Of a stretch of DNA of 27,068 nt, positions 15,655 to 23,542 are shown piece after piece (the stretch's first letter is position 1; each line of letters begins with the position of its first letter). The stretch is from an uncultured Treponema sp. (GTDB lineage: Bacteria; Spirochaetota; Spirochaetia; Treponematales; Treponemataceae), in contig CAKZZO010000149.1 of the NCBI GenBank assembly GCA_937885175.1, positions 1 to 27,068 on the forward strand, in the 5' to 3' direction. The position numbers and the translations under genes were made by a program. The notes below the pieces were generated by a model. That model searched no databases. It was not told where the DNA came from and saw only the letters and a list, made by a program, of their open reading frames with translations.

Positions 15655-16845
15655 TTACAGTCCGCGCGCCCATGCATAGGTGCTCAGGTAGGGGTCAGGC
15701 TTGACGGCACCTGGGGTTGCCCAAATCTCGTCAATCAAACCTTCTTCATTGATTTTTCCAATGCGCACCTGTTTGTACAGATGCTGGTTTGCGCCGTCAA
15801 TGGTAACAGTGCCTTCGGGAGCAGTAAAACTCAATCCCTTGGAAGCCATGCGGACTTCTTCTACATCAAAGGAACCTGCCTTTTCACAGGCTGCCGCCCA
15901 CATATAGACGGCGATGTAGCCTGCCTCAATGGGGTCGCCGGTAAAGCGGTCTTCGCCGTAAGTGTTCTTGTAGTCAGAGACAAACTGTTTGTTGCGGGGA
16001 GTTTCGGTCGTTTCATAGTAGTTCCATGCTACCAAATGCCCGACAAGGTTCTTTGCTCCGATGACATTTGCCTCCTCCTCAGCGATGGAAAAACTCATGA
16101 CGGGAATCTCCTTGGAAGTGATGCCCGCTTCTGTAAGCTGATTAAAGAAGGCTACGTTTGAATCTCCGTTGAGCGTATTAAGAATGACGTTCGGCTTTTC
16201 CTTCTTGATGTCTGCAATGATTTTTGCATAATCCTGATGTCCCAGGGGTGTGTATTCCTCACGAATACAGTCGCCGCCCAGCTGCGCAATCTGTGCCTTG
16301 ATGATGCGGTTTGCCGTTCTGGGAAATACGTAGTCACTTCCTATCAGATACACTCTTTTTCCGTAGTGCTCCACACAGTAATCGACTGCAGGAACAATCT
16401 GCTGGTTTGGAGAGGCTCCCATGTACATGATATTGGGGCTTGCTTCCATGCCTTCATACTGTACCGGGTACCACAAAAGTCCGTACAGTTCCTCAAAAAC
16501 CGGCTTTACTGCCTTACGGGAGGCAGATGTCCAGCAGCCAAAAACGGTGGCAACCTTGTCATCCTGCAGGAGTTTTCGCGCCTTGCTGGCAAAGGTGGCG
16601 GGATCGCTTTCACCATCTTCCACAATAACTTTAATCTGCTTTCCCAAAACGCCGCCCGTTTCGTTGATTTCTTGTATGGCCAGCATTTCTGCATCGTGTA
16701 CCGGAGCTTCGCTTATGGACATAGTACCGCTTAGTGAATGCAAAATACCAACCTTTACCTGTTTTGTGTCAGCCGCACCTTTGCATCCGCACAAGATACT
16801 TACCACAATTCCTGCAAGGCATGCGCCAAACATAGTCTTCTTCAT
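15655..16845 (-). CDS. UrtA-like ABC substrate-binding lipoprotein (urea/short-chain amide type)
   Basis: The 396-residue protein starts with a lipoprotein signal (MKKTMFGACLAGIVVSILCGC). It continues as a Leu/Ile/Val-type binding protein of the UrtA/FmdD/AmiC branch, with ILHSLSGTMSISEAPVHDAEMLAI, FGCWTSASRKAVKPVFEE, LWYPVQYEGMEASPNI and GASPNQQIVPAVDY. UrtA delivers urea to the UrtBCDE transporter, but none of those genes lies here. A GGGGGAT ribosome binding site and a separate promoter inside the end of the cyclase gene serve it, and a terminator follows. It could feed a transporter encoded elsewhere or act as a sensor. The ligand (urea, amide or other) is inferred from family only. Confidence 0.9.
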   Translation of the reverse strand: MKKTMFGACLAGIVVSILCGCKGAADTKQVKVGILHSLSGTMSISEAPVHDAEMLAIQEINETGGVLGKQIKVIVEDGESDPATFASKARKLLQDDKVATVFGCWTSASRKAVKPVFEELYGLLWYPVQYEGMEASPNIMYMGASPNQQIVPAVDYCVEHYGKRVYLIGSDYVFPRTANRIIKAQIAQLGGDCIREEYTPLGHQDYAKIIADIKKEKPNVILNTLNGDSNVAFFNQLTEAGITSKEIPVMSFSIAEEEANVIGAKNLVGHLVAWNYYETTETPRNKQFVSDYKNTYGEDRFTGDPIEAGYIAVYMWAAACEKAGSFDVEEVRMASKGLSFTAPEGTVTIDGANQHLYKQVRIGKINEEGLIDEIWATPGAVKPDPYLSTYAWARGL

Positions 16846-16870
16846 ATCTATCCCCCAAAAGATTCCTTAT

Positions 16871-16898
16871 ATTATACGATTTCGTAGGTAATCATCAA
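16871..16898 (-). promoter_or_regulatory. Promoter of the urtA-like gene
   Basis: On the minus strand TTGATG (16893-16898) and TATAAT (16871-16876) are separated by 16 bases. The promoter lies inside the last codons of the adenylate cyclase gene, and the -10 box overlaps the cyclase stop codon. It yields a leader of about 20 bases containing the ribosome binding site. Confidence 0.6.
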
Positions 16899-19898
16899 TC
16901 CTTTGCCCTTGATGTCACATTCTATCGGATTGCTGAACTCAATGCCGCTTCCCAGCAGGTGCTGATGGACGGATTCCGATACGCGGATTTTGCCCGGCGT
17001 ACAGACGCTTTCCATACGGCTGGCAACGTTTACCGTGTTTCCCCAGACATCATAGATGAACTTTGTCTTTCCGATTACGCCTGCCGTTACCGGACCGCAG
17101 TTCAGGCCGATTCTGATGGCAAAGGGAATCTTTGCCGTGCTGTTGTAGTTCATCAAATCCAGATACATACCCTTGGCAAAGTCTACCATGATTTGCGCAT
17201 GATTTTCTACAGGTGCCGGCACTCCGCAGGCTGCCATGTAGGCATCTCCGATGGTCTTGATTTTTTCTACACCCATTGCCTGTGCCCGCTCGTCAAATCG
17301 GCTGAACAAATCATTCAGAGCGCCAACAATTTCTTCCGCCGTGTGGCCGCTTGATGTTTTGGTAAAGCCCACAATATCAGAAAAGAGCAGGGTAACGTCA
17401 CCAAAGTTTTCACCGATGGAGTGTATTTCGCCTTTTAATTCGTCTGCAATTTTATTGGGCAGAATGGCACGCAGCAAATGGTCAGACTTGTCTTTCTCCT
17501 GTTCCAATTCTGCCGTGCGCAACTGCACCATGCTTTCAAGACGGGCATTTTCCAGACGAATTGCCCGCTGCTTTAAGGAGAAAATGGCAAAAACGCTTCC
17601 CAAAAAGAGCACTGCCAGAATAATCCAGAAAATCGGCCGCTGCCAGAAATAGGGCTTCTGCACAAAAAGCATGGTTTCTGCCTGCTCGGAATAGAAGCCG
17701 TCTCCGTTAATGGCATTGAGAAGGAAGGTGTGCCGTCCTGGTTTAAGGTTCGTATAGGAAAGGGTGCGCTCAAAACTTGGCTCACTGTATTCGTCTTCAA
17801 AGTTTGTCAGTTTGTGGGTAAACTGAATGCGCTCGGGTGCATCAAAACTTAAGCCCGTAAATTTGATTTCCACGCGCTTGGTGCCAGGTTTAAGCACAAT
17901 TTCTTCATGGGGATTGGTGTAGCGTTTTCCGTCCACCGTAACGCTTTCAATCTTTACCAAGGGCATAATGGGGTTTTCAAACACCCGCACCGGATCATAA
18001 ATCGCCACGCCATCTACCATGGTAAACCACAGGCGACCGTATTTGTCCGTCAGGCTTTTTGCCGTGGAAGTGGGGCCGCCAGAATCCAGACCGTCATTCT
18101 TGTTGTAAAACTTTGTGCTTACCGTACTGATTCTTCCTGCATTTGCGTCCATTATTTCCTTAAAGGGCGTGGAAGAAATGCCGTGGTTGCTTATCATCCA
18201 CAGATTGTTCATGCTGTCAGCAAGAATCTGAAAGACCGAGTCCGTACCGATGCCGTAGTCAGAATTGATGTTTTCAAAAGTGGTCGGCATACCGTTGTTG
18301 CTGTCAAATCCAGGACACCGTGTAATGCCGCTTCCCGTACAAATCCAGAAAGCACCGTCCATGTCCTGCGTAATCTTAAAAATGACGTTTCCTGCCAGAC
18401 CGTTTTCTGAGGTGATATGGGCTATAATGCGTTCATGCTTCATCAGGTAAATGCCGTTTCCGTCAGTACCAATCCATATTACATCATTGGTGTCCTGATA
18501 CAGGGCCATGACATACTCATTTTCCAGACCATCTATCTGCTTAAAGTTTTTGATGCTTCCATCCGCATGAATGATGCTTAATCCCGTCGTGGTTCCCACA
18601 TAGAGTTCGCCGGGAGCGGTTTCTATGGCAACGCGTACTTTGTTTCCCGCAAGCCCGTTGTCCGTTGTCCAGTTGCGGATTGCACCCGTCGCCTGATTGT
18701 ACCTGAGTTGCCCCGGCTTGGTGTAGCAGCTTACCAAAATATCATTGTTTTTGCATGTTTGTACGTCACGTATGCGTACGCCTTTGGTGTAGGCGGTGAG
18801 TATGTTCTCTGCTTCCCTGTCATTTTCATAGCAGTGCATGCCCGTGTCCGTGCCAACCCATATCTTTCCCGTCCGGTCTTCGGCAATACTGTTTACGGCA
18901 ACTCCCAGCTTAATCATCTTGAATTTGCCCTGGGTCAGTTTGCCTACGCCGCAGCGGTCAGTTGCCAGCCATACATTGTTTTCTCGGTCGCAGATGATGC
19001 GGTTGATTTTTGCCATGTGCAGTACAGGATTCTTGTATTCATAGTATTGTCCGTTGTTGTAGATAACAATGCCGTCTTCCGTGCCAAACCAAATGGTACC
19101 GTTTGAGTCCGGGTAACTTGCCGTTGAAGGAATATGGTCAAGTTTTGTGCCGGTTTTTACTTCCTCCACTGTGCCGTTGTTTACGCGAATCAGGCCCTGT
19201 TCAGCAAGACCAATCCAAAAAGTGCCCTGCATGTCCTGACAAATTGTTGTGGCAAAGTAGATGCCGAATGTATCCAGTTCCGGACGGGTGTGGAAAATGC
19301 CGTCTGCGAACATAAAAAGTCCCCGCTCATTTGCCGTCAAAAGCCATACCCGTCCGGCTGTGTCGCAGTAGAGTTGCGTGGCAATAATGCCCTTGGAAAC
19401 TGTTCCTGCCTCAAACTGGGGGGTTATCAAGTGTCCTTTAGGCGTAATGTATACCACACCCGCAGCCGTTCCCACCCAGATGTTTCCCTGCTTGTCTTCA
19501 ACCAGCGCACGAACAGAGTTGTTGGGGAGACCGTTTTGTATGGTATAATGCTTGTTGTTTCCGTTGGGAGTAATTTTCTGTACGCCTTCATCATTGGAGC
19601 CTATCCATACATTGCCTTGCGAATCCTCCAGCATCGTGCGGACGGAAATGAATTGTAAGTCGTTGTCCTTTGCCTGCTTAAAAGTCGTAAAAGCAACACC
19701 ATCAAATTTCACCAGTCCTTCATAGGTTCCAATGTTGATGTAGCCGTCTTTTGTCTGCAACAAGTCTGTTACCGTTGTGCCGGTAAGTCCTCCAAAACTG
19801 CTCCATGACTGATACACGTAGTTGTCAAAAAAGGAATTCTGGGAAAATGCTCCGCAGCAGGCTGCCAGAGCCGCAATAATACATAAAAACTTTTTCAT
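16872..19898 (-). CDS. Membrane sensor adenylate cyclase with two-propeller periplasmic domain
   Basis: The 1008-residue protein runs: signal peptide (MKKFLCIIAALAACCGAFSQ), about 14 Reg_prop repeats of the form DxxGxxWxGT (two seven-bladed propellers, to about residue 640), a Y_Y_Y domain with SYTNLKPGRHTFLLNAIN, one membrane helix (IFWIILAVLFLGSVFAIFSL), a short coiled coil and a class III cyclase domain. Metal ligands Asp841 (FSDIVGFT) and Asp885 (IGDAYMA) are present. The EKIKTIGD lysines, the Asp of YDVWGNT and the Asn/Arg of NVASRM indicate ATP rather than GTP. It should make cAMP in response to a periplasmic ligand. ATG 19898 is preferred over 19931 because it starts the signal peptide and follows the -10 box by six bases. 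Confidence 0.9.
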   Translation of the reverse strand: MKKFLCIIAALAACCGAFSQNSFFDNYVYQSWSSFGGLTGTTVTDLLQTKDGYINIGTYEGLVKFDGVAFTTFKQAKDNDLQFISVRTMLEDSQGNVWIGSNDEGVQKITPNGNNKHYTIQNGLPNNSVRALVEDKQGNIWVGTAAGVVYITPKGHLITPQFEAGTVSKGIIATQLYCDTAGRVWLLTANERGLFMFADGIFHTRPELDTFGIYFATTICQDMQGTFWIGLAEQGLIRVNNGTVEEVKTGTKLDHIPSTASYPDSNGTIWFGTEDGIVIYNNGQYYEYKNPVLHMAKINRIICDRENNVWLATDRCGVGKLTQGKFKMIKLGVAVNSIAEDRTGKIWVGTDTGMHCYENDREAENILTAYTKGVRIRDVQTCKNNDILVSCYTKPGQLRYNQATGAIRNWTTDNGLAGNKVRVAIETAPGELYVGTTTGLSIIHADGSIKNFKQIDGLENEYVMALYQDTNDVIWIGTDGNGIYLMKHERIIAHITSENGLAGNVIFKITQDMDGAFWICTGSGITRCPGFDSNNGMPTTFENINSDYGIGTDSVFQILADSMNNLWMISNHGISSTPFKEIMDANAGRISTVSTKFYNKNDGLDSGGPTSTAKSLTDKYGRLWFTMVDGVAIYDPVRVFENPIMPLVKIESVTVDGKRYTNPHEEIVLKPGTKRVEIKFTGLSFDAPERIQFTHKLTNFEDEYSEPSFERTLSYTNLKPGRHTFLLNAINGDGFYSEQAETMLFVQKPYFWQRPIFWIILAVLFLGSVFAIFSLKQRAIRLENARLESMVQLRTAELEQEKDKSDHLLRAILPNKIADELKGEIHSIGENFGDVTLLFSDIVGFTKTSSGHTAEEIVGALNDLFSRFDERAQAMGVEKIKTIGDAYMAACGVPAPVENHAQIMVDFAKGMYLDLMNYNSTAKIPFAIRIGLNCGPVTAGVIGKTKFIYDVWGNTVNVASRMESVCTPGKIRVSESVHQHLLGSGIEFSNPIECDIKGKGLMITYEIV

Positions 19899-19904
19899 TC
19901 TTCT

Positions 19905-19933
19905 ATTGTAATGCAGTTTTTCATAAAGCACAA
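19905..19933 (-). promoter_or_regulatory. Promoter of the adenylate cyclase gene, predicted leaderless
   Basis: On the minus strand TTGTGC (19928-19933) and TACAAT (19905-19910) are separated by 17 bases. Six bases lie between the -10 box and ATG 19898, so the mRNA should begin at the start codon. Confidence 0.65.
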
Positions 19934-19938
19934 TGAAT

Positions 19939-19951
19939 AAAATGACATTTT
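19939..19951. promoter_or_regulatory. Candidate operator: perfect palindrome between divergent promoters
   Basis: AAAATG-A-CATTTT is a perfect 13-base palindrome lying between the -35 boxes of the cyclase (19928-19933) and the DppB-type permease (19950-19955), touching the latter. Its position would let one bound protein act on both promoters. The regulator is unknown. Confidence 0.4.
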
Positions 19952-19978
19952 GACCTTTGTCGGTTTCTGTGCTATATT
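19950..19978 (+). promoter_or_regulatory. Promoter of the DppB-type permease, predicted leaderless
   Basis: TTGACC (19950-19955) and TATATT (19973-19978) are separated by 17 bases. ATG 19985 follows the -10 box by six bases, and no ribosome binding site is present. Confidence 0.7.
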
Positions 19979-19984
19979 TGATTT

Positions 19985-21151
19985 ATGGAAGAAAAGTCGG
20001 GCGTCACCCCTGCGGGGTCGGGCGTTACGAGGCTTGCTGACGCGCGGTGCTTCACCTCCGTTTCGCACTTGCTGCGCAACCTCTCCATGCCCTGGCGCGT
20101 CTTCAAAAGCAAGTGTCCTCTCGGCTCCTTTATCACCGGCCGCCTCATCACCATGCTTGTCATGCTCCTTGTACTCGGCTGGGTTTTGTTTGCCCTTATG
20201 GCACTTGCCCCCGGCGACATCGTTGACCAAATGGTACAGCAGCAAATGCTGAGCCAGACAAATACGGTCAAAAGCAGCGGCGGCAGCGGAAACCGCAATG
20301 ATGTCTTCAGCGAGGAACAGCTTGCCAAAATGCGGGCCGAGATGGGACTTGACCAGCCCTTTACCATTCAGTATTTCAAGTGGCTTAAAAGAGTCGTCAT
20401 TCAGCACGATTTGGGAGTGTCGCTTATCAGCAAGGCTCCTGTTGCCTTCCTCATAAAAAGCCGTATTGTCAATTCCCTTGTGCTTAACCTCCTTTCTCTT
20501 GTTTTCATCACGATTTTTTCATTTTTGCTGGGCGTGTATTTTTCAAGCAAGGCGGGTACCCGCATAGACCTGGCGGCAACTTTTTTTGCCCTTTTTTTTC
20601 ATGCCTTTCCCGGCATCCTGCTTTTAATTTTGCTGCAGCTTTTTGCATCCATAAGCGGACTTTTTCCTGTCACCGCCTATCCAGACTTTCCGCTGGGAGA
20701 AGCCCCTGTAAAATTTGTCTTCAGCTATGCATACCATGTCTTTTTGCCTCTCTTCGCTTCTTTTTTAGGCGGCATTGGCGGCACCATGCGTATGATACGC
20801 AGCACCATGCTTGACCAGATGGGTATGCCCTACATCATGGCTCTGCGGGCAAGGGGCATTTCAGAAGGTCGTGTCTATCTGCAGCACGCATTCAGAAACA
20901 CTTTGAATCCCTATATTACGGGAAGCGCAAATCTTCTGGCCAGCCTTTTTTCAGGCTCTCTGGTACTGGAAATCATCTTTGCCTATCCCGGTATCGGGCG
21001 GCTCACCTACGATGCCGTCATGCAGCAGGACGTAAATCTTGTCCTTGCCAACAATATGTTTATCTCTGCGCTGGTTCTTATCGGCATGACTGTCTCCGAC
21101 ATCCTGCTTGCCCTGGTCGATCCCCGCATCCGCTACGGCAAGGAAGGGTGA
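19985..21151 (+). CDS. ABC transporter permease, DppB/OppB type, with unusual N-terminal extension
   Basis: The 388-residue inner-membrane protein is a BPD_transp_1 permease of dipeptide/oligopeptide importers. Its first helix is FITGRLITMLVMLLVLGWVL and its EAA-like loop reads MALRARGISEGRVYLQHAFRNTLNPYIT, followed by FAYPGIGRLTYDAVMQQD, typical of DppB. The family normally begins shortly before the first helix. Here about 45 residues precede it, encoded by a GC-rich stretch with internal repeats. ATG 19985 is supported by the promoter spacing; ATG 20087 (Met35) is an alternative. No DppC, DppD or DppF follows. The next gene is convergent and its stop codon abuts this one. The family-5 receptor at 13668 could be its original partner. 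Confidence 0.85.
   Translation: MEEKSGVTPAGSGVTRLADARCFTSVSHLLRNLSMPWRVFKSKCPLGSFITGRLITMLVMLLVLGWVLFALMALAPGDIVDQMVQQQMLSQTNTVKSSGGSGNRNDVFSEEQLAKMRAEMGLDQPFTIQYFKWLKRVVIQHDLGVSLISKAPVAFLIKSRIVNSLVLNLLSLVFITIFSFLLGVYFSSKAGTRIDLAATFFALFFHAFPGILLLILLQLFASISGLFPVTAYPDFPLGEAPVKFVFSYAYHVFLPLFASFLGGIGGTMRMIRSTMLDQMGMPYIMALRARGISEGRVYLQHAFRNTLNPYITGSANLLASLFSGSLVLEIIFAYPGIGRLTYDAVMQQDVNLVLANNMFISALVLIGMTVSDILLALVDPRIRYGKEG
19996..20084 (+). repeat. GC-rich repeat-like segment inside the permease N-terminus
   Basis: The nonamer GTCGGGCGT occurs at 19996-20004 and 20017-20025, and ACCCC-TGC-GGGGT forms a palindrome between them. The whole stretch is clearly richer in G and C than the flanks. It is translated in frame as the non-conserved extension GVTPAGSGVTRLADARC and onward. 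It looks like a dispersed element captured in the coding region, but other copies are not visible in this window. Confidence 0.4.
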
Positions 21152-23542
21152 TTACATGCTTTCATTGGTCAAGACGTTCACATTGGTGAAGAAGTCTGCC
21201 ACCCAAAGTGTGGAAAGCGCGCCAAACAGGCCTGCGTTTATAATCTGCACGTGGCTTCCCGTTGTATTTTTTGCGGTATATTCATACAGTTCGGTAAATG
21301 TACAGTCGCTTTGTTCAGCTGCGTATGCTGCCATGACATTTTTTGTAAAGCGATTTGTCATGTAGGTGCGCAGTGTGGGGTTGTATCTGTCGGCAATGGA
21401 TTCTTCTTGGGCATTTGACGCCATGAAGGCCAGTATGCCGGGAATGCCCTTGTGTCCATCTGTCGGCCGCAGTACCGCCTGTGCCACACTGAGGGCATAG
21501 CATGTTTCTACCATTAAGAAGAGTTGTCGGTATTTTTTGTTTGCGTACATGCCGGAAAGTGAGTTGTAGAGCATGTCGGTGGTAAAGTTCTTTTCGCCGC
21601 TTTCAGGCTTTTTCCCGTCCCAGATGAAGCAGCCGCTGTCTGGGTTTCCCTGGTTGTTTGAACCGTGCCCTGACCAGAAGACAAAGATATTTGTGTGCTC
21701 GTCTCCAGTCAGTACGGGTGGGCTTTTTTCCTTTCGGGAATCATCGCCTGCGGCAGCGCGGTAGGCAGTGGTCAGAGCCTCAGTCGCATTTCCTTTTAGG
21801 ATGTCCTGGATGTCTGCTGTGGTAATGTCCTTTATCTTGTAGTCAATCTCCAAATCATGGTAGAGGTTTTCGCCATCCATGCTGACCTTGACTTCTCCAT
21901 CTGTACGGGAAGCGATGTCATCTGCAATAATCAGAATGATGTCGCTGTCCGTATAGCCATTTTTCTTGAGCAACTGGTACATGTTGAGCACGTCTGCCTG
22001 ATGACGGTAGTTTTGCAGTCCGTTTTTGTTTTCTGAGGCGGCGACCAGCAGGACCTGATTGCCGGTGAGGGTTTTATAGTTGCCGACATAAGCAGCATCA
22101 ACAATTTCAGTGATGATTGTCTGGGTTTTCCACGCAGCAGTCATGGAAGACACGCGGGATGAGCCTCTTTCGCTGGTGTAGTCAATGGGCACGAATTTTC
22201 CATTGGTGATGGTCCAGTGCATGTAGACTGTGCAGACAAGGGATGTCCACGCATCCTTGTCAAAGGCGAGGGGACCTGACGCACCGATAATGCCTTGTTC
22301 CTGACTGCTGACTTCGGTCATGTCTTCAATGGTGGTAAATGCACTTTTCATGCCATAGGCAGACCACAGGGGAAGGGCATTCTCAGTAAGGGCTGAGCCT
22401 GTTACTTTTTCCAGTGCGTCCTGCATATTCTCACTGGAGAATGGGTCTTCGTGCTTTGTGCGGCTCATGGACCAGTCTGCTGCCAGCGCAGTAAGCAAGA
22501 GTGCGTCGTAGACTTGTGGCTCTCCCATTGATGGCAGTTCCCCGTATTTTGCCGCATATGCGTTCTGAAATCCCGTGGTGGGGTCCGCGTACTTGACGAC
22601 TCCTTCCAATCCTTCTGCCGCAGAAGACTGAAGCAGGTCAGGACTGAGGGCTGCATCGCTCAAAAACAATCGGGGAGTCTCTTTGCCTTCCTGTTTCATG
22701 GCGGCGGCCTTTTCTATCAGAGCACGCACGTCAGCGGTATTGGACATGGCGCAGATTGCATACTTTGCCCCGCTCGTTAAGAGTGCCTCCACGGCCACAT
22801 CCCTTTCTTCAATGGGAATGTCGCTGGTCTCATGGTCGCGCTCCTGGGTAGCGCCTGATCTGTAGCGGATGTTTGCTGCCAGTTCCAGCTTGTCTGGCGT
22901 GCAGGAAATCTGAAAGGGAACCCATTGGGTAAAGGTCTGTCCATACAGGTCGCCGGAGGCAAGCAGGGCAATCTTGGACTTGCCGCCTTGTGTATCCTGC
23001 TGAATGTCGTTTATCGTGACTATTTTGGAAAGCACGGCCTGGGTCTGGGAAATGTCACATTCCGTCAGCACCCACAGAAAGGGTTTTGTTATTACGCTGC
23101 CCTCAGAGACCGAATACTTTCGCAGGATTGCTTCCGAGGACGATGTGGGCGAAATGAGGGGCTTGCGCAGGGAAAGACAGGCTGCGGCAAAAATGTCCGT
23201 GGTGTCGGATTTTGTCGGCCCCACAATGGCAATGATGTCCTTGCGAGCGGCGAGGCTTTTTGCCGTGGCTTCCGCTTCGATGGTATCTTCATCGTACCAG
23301 TCAAAATCAAGAGAAAAATGGTTTTTGTACTGTGCCTCCTGCAGGTTTTTGCTAAACCAACTTGCAATACGCTCGTACCGTTCTTTTTTGAGGGGTGAGG
23401 AAAGGGGAAGCACCAAGGCTACCTTCAGGTGTTGGACGTCATCTTCCGAACTTCCACCGTCAGAGCAGGAACAGGGGAGCATCAGGCAGAGCAGCAGGAT
23501 GAGGATGCAATTATTTATTCTTATTCTCAATCTCATTCTCAT
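21152..23542 (-). CDS. Lipoprotein fusing a Leu/Ile/Val-type binding domain to a C13 (legumain/Gpi8-like) cysteine peptidase
   Basis: The predicted 796-residue protein begins with an arginine-rich lipoprotein signal (MRMRLRIRINNCILILLLCLMLPCSC). Residues about 35-485 form a type 1 periplasmic-binding domain (VALVLPLSSPLKKERYERIA, DIIAIVGPTKSDTT, KIALLASGDLYGQ). Residues about 500-790 match peptidase family C13: VLLVAASENKNGLQNYRHQADV with Tyr512, YQLLKKNGYTDSDIILIIADDIA, catalytic His626 in VFWSGHGS, catalytic Cys681 in LFLMVETCYA, then GSHVQIINAGLFG. Both dyad residues are intact. C13 enzymes cleave or transpeptidate after Asn/Asp. ATG 23542 overlaps the upstream BMP-like gene by 32 bases, implying coupling; a longer in-frame reading from 23620 lacks a usable signal peptide. 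The ligand and target are unknown. Confidence 0.82.
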   Translation of the reverse strand: MRMRLRIRINNCILILLLCLMLPCSCSDGGSSEDDVQHLKVALVLPLSSPLKKERYERIASWFSKNLQEAQYKNHFSLDFDWYDEDTIEAEATAKSLAARKDIIAIVGPTKSDTTDIFAAACLSLRKPLISPTSSSEAILRKYSVSEGSVITKPFLWVLTECDISQTQAVLSKIVTINDIQQDTQGGKSKIALLASGDLYGQTFTQWVPFQISCTPDKLELAANIRYRSGATQERDHETSDIPIEERDVAVEALLTSGAKYAICAMSNTADVRALIEKAAAMKQEGKETPRLFLSDAALSPDLLQSSAAEGLEGVVKYADPTTGFQNAYAAKYGELPSMGEPQVYDALLLTALAADWSMSRTKHEDPFSSENMQDALEKVTGSALTENALPLWSAYGMKSAFTTIEDMTEVSSQEQGIIGASGPLAFDKDAWTSLVCTVYMHWTITNGKFVPIDYTSERGSSRVSSMTAAWKTQTIITEIVDAAYVGNYKTLTGNQVLLVAASENKNGLQNYRHQADVLNMYQLLKKNGYTDSDIILIIADDIASRTDGEVKVSMDGENLYHDLEIDYKIKDITTADIQDILKGNATEALTTAYRAAAGDDSRKEKSPPVLTGDEHTNIFVFWSGHGSNNQGNPDSGCFIWDGKKPESGEKNFTTDMLYNSLSGMYANKKYRQLFLMVETCYALSVAQAVLRPTDGHKGIPGILAFMASNAQEESIADRYNPTLRTYMTNRFTKNVMAAYAAEQSDCTFTELYEYTAKNTTGSHVQIINAGLFGALSTLWVADFFTNVNVLTNESM

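Noticed and set aside
19895..20407. Minus-strand reading frame (170 residues) overlapping the divergent promoter region and the permease start
   Set aside because: It would run through both promoters, has no recognisable domain and is opposite a clear permease.
21152..23542. Caspase/metacaspase (C14) assignment for the peptidase domain
   Set aside because: The YRHQADV block, the WSGHGS and ETCYA spacing and the GSHVQ C-terminal block fit C13 (legumain/Gpi8) better than C14.
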